From: 70-18 sp041691815
Lineage (GTDB): Bacteria > Pseudomonadota > Alphaproteobacteria > Acetobacterales > Acetobacteraceae
Direction: 5' to 3'
NCBI GenBank assembly: GCA_041691815.1
Contig: JBEPTZ010000013.1
Location: 1 to 55,473 of the forward strand
Length of the DNA: 55,473 nucleotides
Position numbers and translations under genes: made by a program. This document shows, in pieces, positions 35,355 to 44,168 of the stretch (position 1 is its first letter; the number at the start of each line of letters is the position of its first letter). A model generated the notes under the pieces. It was not told the origin of the DNA and searched no databases. It saw nothing but the letters and a program-made list of their open reading frames with translations.

Positions 35355-36043
35355 AGATCACACGCGCCGGCCTGGCGGTGGCACTGGCCTGTTTCGGCTG
35401 CGCGCCGCTGGGCGCCACCACCGAACCGCACCCAACCACCGAACGCCAGGTGGCGACCGCACCGGCCGCCGCCGAATCCGGCCTCAGCGTGAATGAAGCG
35501 GCGGCGATGGCCGCGCTCTACCAACAGCTCTGCCTGCAAAGTTTCCCGACCGCGGCCGCGCTGGCGGCGGCGCTGCGGCCGCTGGACGCCACCGAACTCG
35601 CGCCGCGCGAGGTGACCGGCTACCTGCACGCCGACCCCGGCCGGGCATGGCGGCTGCAGGTCGGCGCGGTGCGCTACATCCTGACCGTGGAGGACCCGCC
35701 CTTCCACACCTGCGCGCTGCGGCGCATGACCGCCGCCGGCCTGCCGGACGACAGCGCCTATGCCGCGGTGGTGCGCGCCTACGCCCGGGCGCACGGGCTT
35801 GCGATCAAGCCGCTGCCGAAGCAGGTCATCCCGCTGTCGGGCGCCGCCGACCTCACCGCGTTCTCCATCGTCCTGGCGCCACCGGGCGCCAGGACGGCGC
35901 GCGAGACCAGCCTGCTGCTGCTGACCAATTATCACGGCCACCTGGACCGCCAAAAATGGCCGCAGCTGGGCGACGGCCCGGGCATTGAGGTGCGCATGGC
36001 ACACCAGATCGTGCAGCCGTTCCGCATCGATACGCTGCCATAA
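35351..36043 (+). CDS. hypothetical secreted protein
   Basis: 230 residues. Signal-peptide-like start MKITRAGLAVALACFGCAPL with two Cys near the cleavage region; neither gives a perfect lipobox, so lipoprotein status is uncertain. The mature part has conserved-looking pieces QLCLQSFPTAAALAAALRP, GYLHADPGRAWRLQVGAVRY and DPPFHTCALRRM (two further Cys, possibly disulfide-bonded). No known domain recognised. Coupled to the upstream hypothetical gene by ATGA. Confidence 0.65.
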   Translation: MKITRAGLAVALACFGCAPLGATTEPHPTTERQVATAPAAAESGLSVNEAAAMAALYQQLCLQSFPTAAALAAALRPLDATELAPREVTGYLHADPGRAWRLQVGAVRYILTVEDPPFHTCALRRMTAAGLPDDSAYAAVVRAYARAHGLAIKPLPKQVIPLSGAADLTAFSIVLAPPGARTARETSLLLLTNYHGHLDRQKWPQLGDGPGIEVRMAHQIVQPFRIDTLP

Positions 36044-36222
36044 GAGCGGCCGCGCAGCAGCGGCCACCCGCATTGTCGCCGGCAGGATCGGCGTCTGCCG
36101 ACCGATCGATGCGCTGTCCCGCATCGGGCGCGACGAAAATAAATTCGTGCGACCGCAAACCGTAATGCGGTTCACGCCAAATTCACGCTACCATCGTTAC
36201 GCATATTTGGAATCGCCGCATT

Positions 36223-37377
36223 ATGGACGAACGCCTCATCGCCCGAGTGATGGACGACATCTACGCCGCCGCGCTGGCTCCGGCGCATGTGCCAACCATG
36301 CTGCACGGGCTAAGCCGGGTGTTCCGCAGCCATTTCGCCGACAGCTACACCCGCAGCGACGATTACACCCGCCATCACGGCGTCGCAGTCGGGCTGGATC
36401 AGGCGGACTACCAGGACGAATTTCTCGGCATCTGGAGCCGCCGCAACGTCTGGGGCAAGAAGCATCCGGTAAGGCTGGCCGGCGAGATCGTCACCACCGG
36501 CCAGATGGTGCCCAAGCAGGACCTGCTGCGCAGCGAGATGTACAACGAATACCTGCACCCGCGCGGCCTGCATGAGGGCCTGCGGCTGGCGATCTGGGCC
36601 GGCGACGGCACGATCGAGGATATCTCGCTGCTGCGCCCCTGGTCCGCCGGCCCGTTCGAGGGCGAGGATATCCGCCTCGCCCACATGCTGCTGCCGCATC
36701 TGCAACGCGGCGCCACGGTGGCGCGCCGGCTGCGTCGGGCCGACGCGCTCGCCGAAACCGGCCTCGCCGCACTCGATGCGGTGGCCCACGCCGCGTTCGT
36801 GCTGGATGGCGCCGGCCGGGTGCTGCACATGAACGGCACCGCCGAACGACTGGCGGCCGGCCGCGACGGACTGGAGATCACCGCTGCCAAGCTGGCGGCG
36901 ACCAGTGCCGCCGCCGCCCCGGCGCTGGCCCGCCTGACGCTGCTGGCCGCCGGCACCGCCGACGCGCCGCCGCTGTCCGGCAATCTGCGGCTGCAGCGTC
37001 CCTCCGGCCGGCCCGACCTGGTGGTGATCGCCCAGCCGGTGGGCCAGGCCGAGGGTTGGGCGCTGGCCACCCCGCGCGGCGTGCTGCTGATCGCCAGCGA
37101 CCCGAGCGCCGAGGGTGCCGCGAGCAGCGGCCAACTGCAGGCGCTGTATGCGCTGACCCCGGCCGAGGCGACCGTGGCGCTCGACCTGCTGATCGGCCGG
37201 GAAGTCGCCGAAATCGCCCGCCATCGCGGCCGCAGTGTCGCCACCATCCGCACCCATTTGGCCCGGCTGCTGGAAAAGACCGGCACCAACCGGCAGGTCG
37301 ACCTGATCCGCGTGCTGCTGCGGGTGCCATTCTCCGGCCGGGCCGGCGCGGAAGCCGCGGCGCCATGCGGTAACTGA
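36223..37377 (+). CDS. LuxR-type HTH transcriptional regulator
   Basis: 384 residues. The C-terminal 60 residues form a GerE/LuxR HTH (LTPAEATVALDLLIGREVAE, then IARHRGRSVATIRTHLARLL and EKTGTNRQVDLIRVLL). The N-terminal 150 residues are a probable ligand or PAS-like module (YTRSDDYTRHHG, LRLAIWAGDGTIEDISLLR), followed by a PAS-like middle (AAFVLDGAGRVLHMNGTAER). No response-regulator receiver. ATG 36223 with only a weak GGAA upstream; TTCACG, 16 bp, TATTTG (36182-36209) is a possible promoter. Targets unknown. Confidence 0.85.
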   Translation: MDERLIARVMDDIYAAALAPAHVPTMLHGLSRVFRSHFADSYTRSDDYTRHHGVAVGLDQADYQDEFLGIWSRRNVWGKKHPVRLAGEIVTTGQMVPKQDLLRSEMYNEYLHPRGLHEGLRLAIWAGDGTIEDISLLRPWSAGPFEGEDIRLAHMLLPHLQRGATVARRLRRADALAETGLAALDAVAHAAFVLDGAGRVLHMNGTAERLAAGRDGLEITAAKLAATSAAAAPALARLTLLAAGTADAPPLSGNLRLQRPSGRPDLVVIAQPVGQAEGWALATPRGVLLIASDPSAEGAASSGQLQALYALTPAEATVALDLLIGREVAEIARHRGRSVATIRTHLARLLEKTGTNRQVDLIRVLLRVPFSGRAGAEAAAPCGN

Positions 37378-37476
37378 CGCGCGGGCTCTCGATGCCGCGA
37401 CGATCCGGCCGCCGCAACCTCGCCCCGATCACCGTACCGCCCGGTGGCGCCTGTCCGCAGCCCGGTTACCAGCCGT

Positions 37477-38046
37477 TCAATTCACCGCTGCCGCCACCTT
37501 GCGTATCACCAGCCCGACCGTCTCCACCACATTGGCGCTGCTGGCCGCCGCGAATGCCGCCTCCTCCTGGGTCATCTCGCCATTGTCGAACCGGCGCGAC
37601 CAGTCGCCATGCAGCGCATTGGTCAGGGTGACGATCTCGAAATCGATATCCAACTCCTCGGCCAGCGGCGTGAACGCCTCGCCGCTGTCGCGATACGCCA
37701 CGCAGTTGGCCTTGCTGAACAGCCCGAACACCCCCTGGTTGATCACCCGCACATTGGCCGGATCGTCCCAGAACAGATCGGAGCGATGATGCGGCGCGGT
37801 CAGGTCGATGGTGCCACCGGGCATCAGCACCCGATGCATCTCGCTGACCACCGCCAGAAACACCGCCGGGTCCTGCCCGACCTGCTGCAGCACGTTATGC
37901 GCCACGATCTCGGCGACCGAATCCGCCTCGAACGGCCAGGGGGTGACCTCGAGGTCCCACACCAGATCGGGTTCCACCGCCTCGCGCCGGTCGATGTTGA
38001 CATAGCCTTCGCGCCTGGCGCGGCCACAGCCGAGATTGAGTTTCAT
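37477..38046 (-). CDS. class I SAM-dependent methyltransferase (paralogue 1)
   Basis: 189 residues beginning MKLNLGCGRARREGYVNID, where LNLGCG is the SAM-binding motif I placed at the very N-terminus. Further motifs: PDLVWDLEVTPWPFEADSV and LMPGGTIDLTAPHH. Size and motif placement match small methyltransferases often found in glycan or O-antigen loci, but no such locus is here. Roughly half of the residues match the neighbouring gene at 38191, a tandem duplication. ATG 38046; upstream frame extension has no coding features. Confidence 0.85.
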   Translation of the reverse strand: MKLNLGCGRARREGYVNIDRREAVEPDLVWDLEVTPWPFEADSVAEIVAHNVLQQVGQDPAVFLAVVSEMHRVLMPGGTIDLTAPHHRSDLFWDDPANVRVINQGVFGLFSKANCVAYRDSGEAFTPLAEELDIDFEIVTLTNALHGDWSRRFDNGEMTQEEAAFAAASSANVVETVGLVIRKVAAAVN

Positions 38047-38190
38047 GACGATGCTGTCCTGCTGGAATTCGCGCCGGAGCATGCTGCCTTCAGGGCGGCG
38101 AAGGCAACATGCTGCAGCCTGTTGTTTCAACCCGCGGCGCCGACCCCCGGTCTGCCGCCGCCGCTCATGGCACTGCAACCCCGCCGGCGG

Positions 38191-38745
38191 TCACGGCTTG
38201 CGCATGACCATGCTGACATGCTGAACCACGTTCCAGCTGTCATTCGCCGCCCGGTCGATCTGCTCAGTGGTGAGTTCACCGGCGGAAAACCGATGCGCCC
38301 AGTTGCCCAGCAGATGATTTTCGATCGAGACAATCTCGAAATCCACCCCCAGTTCCTCGGCCAGCGGTGAGGCCGGCACCCCGGCCGCGACGAACGCCGC
38401 GGCATAGCCGCTGCCGAACCGCGCCATGCCCTGCGGGGTGATCGGCCGCACATTGGTCGGGTCGCTCCAGTAGTCGTCGCAGCGCGGATGCACGGTGATG
38501 ATGTCGATGGTGCCACCCGGCCGCAGCACGCGATACAACTCGCGCATCACCGCGTAGAACACCGGCGGCCGGCGCCCGAGATGGGTCAGCACATGATGCG
38601 CCACCACCTCCTCCACCACGTTGTCGTCAAACGGCCAGGGGGTGCGCTCCAGGTCCCACACCAGGTCCGGCGCATAGCGCGCCTGGCGGTCGACATTGAT
38701 ATAGCCATCGCGCCTGGCGTCGCCGCAGCCGATGTTCAGCTTCAT
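38191..38745 (-). CDS. class I SAM-dependent methyltransferase (paralogue 2)
   Basis: 184 residues: MKLNIGCGDARRDGYINVD, PDLVWDLERTPWPFDDNVV, LRPGGTIDIITVHPR, then SPLAEELGVDFEIVSIENHL and terminal NVVQHVSMVMRKP, each aligned with the neighbour (TPLAEELDIDFEIVTLTNAL; NVVETVGLVIRKV). GGAGAG precedes ATG 38745. 144 bp separates the pair; acceptor substrate unknown. Confidence 0.85.
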   Translation of the reverse strand: MKLNIGCGDARRDGYINVDRQARYAPDLVWDLERTPWPFDDNVVEEVVAHHVLTHLGRRPPVFYAVMRELYRVLRPGGTIDIITVHPRCDDYWSDPTNVRPITPQGMARFGSGYAAAFVAAGVPASPLAEELGVDFEIVSIENHLLGNWAHRFSAGELTTEQIDRAANDSWNVVQHVSMVMRKP

Positions 38746-39000
38746 GCTCTCCGGCCTCCGGAAGGGTCGCGTCCATCGGGCCCGGCGCACATGGCCCCGG
38801 CTCCCGCGGCGTGCATAGCATGCCTCGCGGTGCCGGAGCCATGGCCGGAACGCCGCTCCCCCGAGACGGCGCACCGAGGTCGATCATCAGGGGCGATCGT
38901 TGATATCGCGTATCGCTGGCGGCCGCCGCCCTGCCGGGTGCAGATCGTCCGGCGGATCATGCGCCGGCATGGTGCAATCGGCATATCTCGCCGGTGCTGA

Positions 39001-39237
39001 TGCGGCGGAGAAGCACCTCAGAAGGCTCGCGTTGATGCGACCGTCCGGGCCTGCACTGCCAGGGGTTTCCGGACCTACGCCATATCCGATGGGCATACGC
39101 TCTCCGACCGGCCGCATCTGGCAGCCTCCAGGATTATCGAACACCATAACTTCATCTGGTCAGACCTCATCGCCCCAGGCGGCCCGGCCACGGTGCTGAC
39201 AAGCCAGGAACTGCTGTCCGAGCCTGCGGCGAGATAG
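39001..39237 (+). pseudogene. decayed isochorismatase/cysteine hydrolase family gene, C-terminal remnant
   Basis: In the frame starting 39001 (immediately after TGA at 38998) an open stretch reads ...RVDATVRACTARGFRTYAIS, DGHTLSDRPHLAASRIIEHH and NFIWSDLIAPGG, stopping at TAG 39235-39237. The VDATVRAC / ARGF / DGHT / IIEHHN pattern is the C-terminal third of isochorismatase-like hydrolases, where the catalytic Cys precedes VDAT. The N-terminal two-thirds with the catalytic Asp and Lys are missing. The rest of the 750-bp gap (38746-39000 and 39238-39495) shows no gene I can support. Confidence 0.6.
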
Positions 39238-39495
39238 CCACATCGTTACGATAACGCGGCGAGCACTGCGCGAATACAGGAGATTTGCATCACCGATTTC
39301 AAGTCGAAAGGGCGGCTTTTGAGGGAACTGGCGCGCGCTGATCGTGCGACGTTCCAAGCGGAAGCTTACCTGCGCAACCGGCGCTCATCGTGATCCGGCA
39401 TGGCCACGCTTCAGGTAAAAATCGACGGGGTGAAAATGAGCGAAGCGTTAGCAGCCACCGTTCATCGGGTTCAATTTCCTCCGTCCGAGCCTGCG

Positions 39496-40269
39496 TTATG
39501 TGACATCTGCAACCGTAGGCCTGCTTGCGGCCCTCGTGCCGCCACTGGTCATAAACGTCGCGGCGCCGGCTGATCCCGCCAGCTTCTTTTCCGTGGCGAA
39601 CGGGCTGAGGCCGAGCCAGGCCTGCATGTTCTGCGCAATCTCGCGTTCGCCGGTGAGCTTCAACGCACCGCTGTCCACACTGTCACGGATCGTCTCCAGA
39701 CCCATCCAGATCGCCGTCATGGTCCGTAAATCGACGTTGACGTAGAGGTCGACGTCATAGCCGGGGTCGACCGAGCAAAGGTCGACGTCGGCATCGGGTT
39801 CCACCACCAACCACCATTGCCGCCGCGCGCTGGGTTGGTCGGTGTAGCTGAAGTGGACGACGCTCCGCCTGCGTGGCAGCGGCGTCGGATCGAGATTGCG
39901 GCGCATGTCCCACATCAGCAGCGAGGGATCGAGATTTCGCAGCGACAGCGTCGTATCGACCCAGCGCTGGCCCCACTTGCCGATTGCTTCGATCACCGGC
40001 TGCAAATCCCGTCCCGCCCGCGTCAAGTGGTATTCGAACACGCCCGGCGCGGCGTTCGAGGCGATCCGCCCGACAATCCCGGCCTCCTCCAATGCCTTCA
40101 GCCGGTTCGACAGCAGCGCCGGCGACATTCGCGGCACGCCCCGGCGCAGATCGTTGAAGCGGGTCGAGCCGGCGACCATTTCCCGGAGCAGGACGACCGT
40201 CCAGCGCGTGCACAACACTTCGGCGGCCATCGCCACCGGACAGAACTGCTTGTAACTGGCTTGCGTCAT
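39496..40269 (-). CDS. HxlR family transcriptional regulator
   Basis: 257 residues. Winged helix of HxlR type in the first 110: the CPVAMAAEVLCTRWTVVLLRE segment, FNDLRRGVPRMSPALLSNRL, LEEAGIVGRI, YHLTRAGRDLQPVIEAIGKW. The 140-residue C-terminal part (VVHFSYTDQPSARRQWWLVV, VDLYVNVDLRTMTAIWMGLE) resembles the lipid-transfer-like tail of some long HxlR proteins and may bind a hydrophobic effector. ATG 40269. Divergent from the flavin oxidoreductase gene; likely its regulator through the inverted repeats between them. Confidence 0.9.
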   Translation of the reverse strand: MTQASYKQFCPVAMAAEVLCTRWTVVLLREMVAGSTRFNDLRRGVPRMSPALLSNRLKALEEAGIVGRIASNAAPGVFEYHLTRAGRDLQPVIEAIGKWGQRWVDTTLSLRNLDPSLLMWDMRRNLDPTPLPRRRSVVHFSYTDQPSARRQWWLVVEPDADVDLCSVDPGYDVDLYVNVDLRTMTAIWMGLETIRDSVDSGALKLTGEREIAQNMQAWLGLSPFATEKKLAGSAGAATFMTSGGTRAASRPTVADVT

Positions 40270-40323
40270 GGCAGACCCCGCGCCGCTTGCATTCAGGACC
40301 ATATGCCTCGCGGCCGGGCCTGC

Positions 40324-40366
40324 CTAGTTCAATTTCCATAGCTGGCGAGTTCAGTTGCTGAACTAG
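40324..40366. promoter_or_regulatory. nested inverted repeats, candidate HxlR operator
   Basis: CTAGTTCA (40324-40331) and TGAACTAG (40359-40366) form an outer perfect 8-bp pair. Inside it AGTTCAG-TTG-CTGAACT (40348-40364) is a perfect 7-bp dyad. The pattern lies between the divergent hxlR and oxidoreductase genes, where such regulators bind. Confidence 0.6.
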
Positions 40367-40469
40367 CCGCCGGTGGCGCAATCGTCCAGGTTCGCGGTGC
40401 GCTTACCTCGCTTCGGCCCGGATCCAAACCGGGGCACGGCGGCGGGGCCCATTCACCCGGAGGAAGGTC

Positions 40470-41849
40470 ATGGACAAAGAAGCCATCGGCAAATTCGGTC
40501 AGGCCCTGCGCGGCGAACTGATCGGGCGGAGCGATCCGCAATTCGACAGCGCCCGCAAGCTTTACAACGCGATGATCGACAAGCGGCCGCTGCTGATCGC
40601 CCGCTGCGCCGATGTGGCCGACGTCATCGTCGCTGTCAATTTCGCTCGCGACAATTCGCTGGCCCTCGCCATTCGCGGCGGCGGCCATAGCGGGCCGGGT
40701 CTGGGCAGCGTTGACGACGGCCTGGTGATCGACCTTTCGAAGATGAAAGACCTGCGCGTCGACCCCGCCGCGCGCACGGTGCGCGTCGGCCCCGGCTGCA
40801 CGTCAGGCGACGTCGACCACGCCACCCACCCGTTTGGCCTCGCGGTTCCATTCGGTATCGTTTCGACCACCGGCGTCGCCGGCCTGACGCTTGGCGGCGG
40901 GTCCGGCCATCTGGCGCGCAAACACGGCCTGACCATCGACAATCTGCTCGAGGCCGACGTCGTACTCGCCGACGGCTCGTTCGTCACCACCAATGACAGC
41001 GACCATGCCGATCTGCTGTGGGCGCTCAAAGGCGGCGGCGGCAATTTCGGCGTCGTCACCAACTTCCTGTTCCAGGCCCATCCGGTCGACCAAGTGTTCG
41101 GCGGGCCGATGGCCTGGGGGCAGGACCATGCGGAGGCGATCATGAAGGCATATCGCGACTTTCTGCCTACGGCGCCGGAAGAGCTCAGCATTTTCCTGGG
41201 TTTGAAGATGGTGCCGTCGAATTCGCCGTTTCCCGAGGCCTTCTGGGGCCATCGGATTTGCCTGCTGGTGCCGTGCCACACCGGCGGCGAGGCGGCGGCG
41301 AAGACGGCACTGGCACCGCTGCTCGCCAGGCTCCCGGCTCCGGCGCTCGACTGGACCGGCATGATGCCGTATCCGGCGCTGCAATCAATGTTCGACGGCC
41401 TCTATCCGACCGGCATGCAGTGGTATTGGCGCGGCGACTTCCTCAAGGAGCTTTCCGACGCGGCGATTGCGGCGCATCTGGCCGAGGCCGCCAAGACGCC
41501 AAGCGAATTGTCGCTGATGCATCTCTACCCGATCGACGGCGCCGTCCACCGGGTGAGGTCGGACGAGACGGCCTGGGGCGCCCGTGACGCCAACTGGTCG
41601 ATGGTCATCGCTGGGATCGATCCCAACCCGCAGAAAGCGGAACCGGTGACCCGCTGGGCCAAGTCTTATTGGGAGGCGGTGCACCGCTTCAATCCCGGCG
41701 GCGCCTATTCCAACTTCATGATGGACGACGAAGGCGAAGCGCGGATCAAGGCAAGCTATGGCGCCAACTACCAACGGCTGGCGACGCTCAAAAAGAAATA
41801 CGACCCGGCGAACCGCTTCCACGTCAATCAGAACATTCGTCCAGCCTGA
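40470..41849 (+). CDS. FAD-linked oxidoreductase, berberine-bridge-enzyme (BBE) type
   Basis: 459 residues. FAD-binding PCMH domain (about 35-205) with AIRGGGHSGPGLGSVDDG: His73 is the usual 8-alpha-histidyl attachment site. The second, cysteinyl site of bicovalent members is absent (LGGGSGHLARKHGL has no Cys), so single-point attachment is predicted. C-terminal BBE motif YSNFMMDDEGEARIKASYG and NRFHVNQNIRPA. Oxidises sugars, alcohols or aromatic compounds with O2. GGAGGAAGGTC precedes ATG 40470. Divergent from hxlR. Confidence 0.92.
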   Translation: MDKEAIGKFGQALRGELIGRSDPQFDSARKLYNAMIDKRPLLIARCADVADVIVAVNFARDNSLALAIRGGGHSGPGLGSVDDGLVIDLSKMKDLRVDPAARTVRVGPGCTSGDVDHATHPFGLAVPFGIVSTTGVAGLTLGGGSGHLARKHGLTIDNLLEADVVLADGSFVTTNDSDHADLLWALKGGGGNFGVVTNFLFQAHPVDQVFGGPMAWGQDHAEAIMKAYRDFLPTAPEELSIFLGLKMVPSNSPFPEAFWGHRICLLVPCHTGGEAAAKTALAPLLARLPAPALDWTGMMPYPALQSMFDGLYPTGMQWYWRGDFLKELSDAAIAAHLAEAAKTPSELSLMHLYPIDGAVHRVRSDETAWGARDANWSMVIAGIDPNPQKAEPVTRWAKSYWEAVHRFNPGGAYSNFMMDDEGEARIKASYGANYQRLATLKKKYDPANRFHVNQNIRPA

Positions 41850-41870
41850 CGGCGAACAAGCTGCGCGTTC

Positions 41871-41897
41871 CTCTCTCCTGCGCAAATCGGGAGAGAG
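41871..41897. terminator. bidirectional hairpin between the BBE oxidase and motA
   Basis: CTCTCTCC (41871-41878) pairs with GGAGAGAG (41890-41897) across an 11-nt loop, in the 76-bp gap between the convergent stops at 41849 and 41926. No T tract. Confidence 0.5.
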
Positions 41898-41925
41898 CAG
41901 CGCCGTCCATCTCATCACCGTCAGC

Positions 41926-42792
41926 TCAACCAATCTGCAACGTCTGCACCGCCCCCTCCAACTCGGCGAAACTCGGCATGTGCTGGTTGGGCGCCATCTT
42001 GCGGCCGGTCTCCACACTCACCTGCGGCGCGTTGCCGTGCAGATGCGCCACCAGCACCGCGCGGATCACTTCGTAGAACTTGCTCTCCTCCTCCACCACC
42101 GCCTTCAGCCGCGACGAGAACGGGCCGACCATGCCATAGGCCAGCAGCACGCCGAGGAAGGTGCCGACCAGCGCGCCGCCGATCATCGCCCCCAGCACCG
42201 CCGGCGGTTCGTTGATATGCGACATCGTCTTGATCACCCCCAGCACCGCGGCGACGATGCCCAGCGCCGGCAGACCGTCAGCCATGGTCTGCAACGCATG
42301 CGCGCCGTGCAACTCCTCCTGCAGCGTCTTCTTCAGTTCCCGCGCCATCACGTCCTCGATCTGGTTCGGGTCATCGGCGTTCATGCCGACCATGCGCAGA
42401 TAGTCGCACACCATGTCGCTGGCATGATGGTTGGCCAGGATTTTGGGGAATTTCTGGAACGCCGCACTCTCGGCCGGCTTCTCGATATGCGGCTCCAGCG
42501 CCATCGAGCCCTTGGTGCTGGCCAGCCGCACGAAATAATACAGCAGGCTGAGCAGCTCGACATAATCCTCCTTGGTATAGACGGCGCCTTTCAGGATTTT
42601 CTTGAACCCGGCCAGCGTATGCTTCACGTCGTGCATGCTGTTGGACATCACGAAGGTGGCAATCGCGGCGCCGCCGATCGTCCACAACTCGAACGGCATC
42701 GCCTCCAGCAGCGGCCCCAGGCTGCCGCCGGAAACCACGTAGCTGCCGAACACGCAGGCCAGCAGGAAAACCAGGCCGCCAATGGTCAGCAT
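41926..42792 (-). CDS. motA: flagellar motor stator protein MotA
   Basis: 288 residues, four membrane helices: two near the N-terminus (MLTIGGLVFLLACVFGSYVV; FELWTIGGAAIATFV), a large cytoplasmic domain, and two C-terminal helices with the conserved ALGIVAAVLGVIKTM proline-region sequence. The cytoplasmic loop carries EPHIEKPAESAAFQKFPKIL, the charged block that contacts FliG. Stator component that conducts protons with MotB. motB follows upstream in transcription terms 7 bp away; no other flagellar genes are in the window. Confidence 0.95.
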   Translation of the reverse strand: MLTIGGLVFLLACVFGSYVVSGGSLGPLLEAMPFELWTIGGAAIATFVMSNSMHDVKHTLAGFKKILKGAVYTKEDYVELLSLLYYFVRLASTKGSMALEPHIEKPAESAAFQKFPKILANHHASDMVCDYLRMVGMNADDPNQIEDVMARELKKTLQEELHGAHALQTMADGLPALGIVAAVLGVIKTMSHINEPPAVLGAMIGGALVGTFLGVLLAYGMVGPFSSRLKAVVEEESKFYEVIRAVLVAHLHGNAPQVSVETGRKMAPNQHMPSFAELEGAVQTLQIG

Positions 42793-42799
42793 CGGCGGC

Positions 42800-44038
42800 T
42801 CATTTCCCCGCGCCCGGCGGCGAAGCCGCGCGCTGTACTATGGGCGGCGAAGCCGCGCGCTGGGCTATGGGCGACGAAGCCGCGCGCTGGGCTATGGCCG
42901 GCGGCGCCGCGCGCAGCACCATGATGGCGATGCGCCGGTTGGCCGCCGCCAGCGGATCGGCCGGCAGCAGCAGGTCGCGGTCGGCATTGCCGGTCACGCT
43001 GCGGAACCGGCCGACCGGCACCCCGGCCTCCACCAGCATCCGCCGCGTGGCGTTGGCCCGCTCGGTGGAAAGCTCCCAGTTGCTCTTGCCGACACCTTTG
43101 TACGGCGCGGCGTCGGTATGGCCGGCGACGGTGATGTCGCCGTGCAGCGCCAGCAGCGCCGGCCCGATCTTGTCCAGCACCAGCTTCGCATAGGCATTCG
43201 GCGCCGACGAGCCGGTGGCGAACATCGAGCTGCGGTCGGCGTCCAGCATCTGGATGCGCAATCCCTCCGGCGTCAGGTCGATCGACACCTGCGCCGCCAG
43301 CGCCGCCAGCTTCGGGTCGCCGGCAATCGCCGCGCGAATCTGCGCCGCTGCCGCATCGAACGCCGCCTTCTCCTGCTGCGCCGCCGCCGCCCGCAGCGCC
43401 GCCGCATCCAGCGCCCCGGCTGCCAATGCCGCCGCCGGCGGCCCGGCCGGGTCTTTCACCCCGTTGCCGGCATTGGCCAGCTGCGCCGCCTGCCCCAGCG
43501 TCTGCGCCGGCACCGGCGCCGCCACCGTGGCGGTGCCGCCACCGACTGCCTGCGGCCCGCGCGACCTGGCGTCGATCCGGGTATCGCCGCTGGCATCCTC
43601 CGGCAGGCCGCGCTGCTGGCCGTCGCCCGGCGCGTCCTCGGTATGCCCGCCCTCGCCATTGGCCGGCACGCCGGGCGGCTGCGGATCACCCTGCTGCGGC
43701 TCGGTCGGCGCGCGCCCTGGCATCACCGTCTGGGCGCCGCGGTCGGACACCAGTTCGCCCTGCTCGAACGGCGTCTTGCCGCCGAACGGCAGCCCGGTGC
43801 CCGACGAGCCGCGGCTGAGGATGTTGTTCGGCGTGAAATAATCGGCGATGCCCTTGCGCTGCGCCTCGGTGGTGGCGTTCAGCAGCCACATCAGCAGGAA
43901 GAACGCCATCATCGCGGTGACAAAATCGGCATAGGCGACCTTCCACGCGCCGCCGTGGTGCCCGCCCTCGACAATCTCCTCCCGCCGGATCACCACGTTG
44001 CCGCGGTCCCGGTTTTTCGCGCTGGATTTACCTGCCAT
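42800..44038 (-). CDS. motB: flagellar motor stator protein MotB
   Basis: 412 residues from ATG 44038. Short cytoplasmic N-terminus, one helix in AYADFVTAMMAFFLLMWLL with the proton-accepting Asp38, a long Gly/Pro/Ala-rich linker (about 60-270), then an OmpA-like peptidoglycan domain (about 280-385: VSIDLTPEGLRIQMLDADRS, GHTDAAPYKG, NRRIAIMVLRA). The extreme C-terminus is four 9-residue repeats of the type AASPPIxQR, produced by 27-bp DNA repeats. First gene of motB-motA. Confidence 0.95.
   Translation of the reverse strand: MAGKSSAKNRDRGNVVIRREEIVEGGHHGGAWKVAYADFVTAMMAFFLLMWLLNATTEAQRKGIADYFTPNNILSRGSSGTGLPFGGKTPFEQGELVSDRGAQTVMPGRAPTEPQQGDPQPPGVPANGEGGHTEDAPGDGQQRGLPEDASGDTRIDARSRGPQAVGGGTATVAAPVPAQTLGQAAQLANAGNGVKDPAGPPAAALAAGALDAAALRAAAAQQEKAAFDAAAAQIRAAIAGDPKLAALAAQVSIDLTPEGLRIQMLDADRSSMFATGSSAPNAYAKLVLDKIGPALLALHGDITVAGHTDAAPYKGVGKSNWELSTERANATRRMLVEAGVPVGRFRSVTGNADRDLLLPADPLAAANRRIAIMVLRAAPPAIAQRAASSPIAQRAASPPIVQRAASPPGAGK
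42821..42901 (-). repeat. 27-bp tandem repeat in the 3' end of motB
   Basis: Three nearly identical units starting CGAAGCCGCGCGCTG at 42821, 42848 and 42875, plus a degenerate fourth at 42902. In frame with motB they encode AASPPGAGK / AASPPIVQR / AASSPIAQR / AAPPAIAQR at the protein C-terminus. Confidence 0.85.
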
Positions 44039-44168
44039 GCCCTCAGCCTTTTGTCCGCCGGTCTGGCGCACCGGGGCAGCATGGCGCGGTTTGCTTAACC
44101 CACCGCTAACCGCCCGCTTGCCGCACCCGCAACGGCCTGCTTTGCTTCGCACGGGGGGAAACAACATC

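Noticed and set aside
38900..39199. 99-codon plus-strand frame over the isochorismatase remnant
   Set aside because: Different frame from the recognisable DGHT/IIEHHN sequence and without any family feature.
42821..42901. Regular 27-bp spacing considered as a CRISPR-like array
   Set aside because: Units are contiguous with no spacers and translate in frame as the MotB tail. No CRISPR array or cas gene was seen anywhere in the window.
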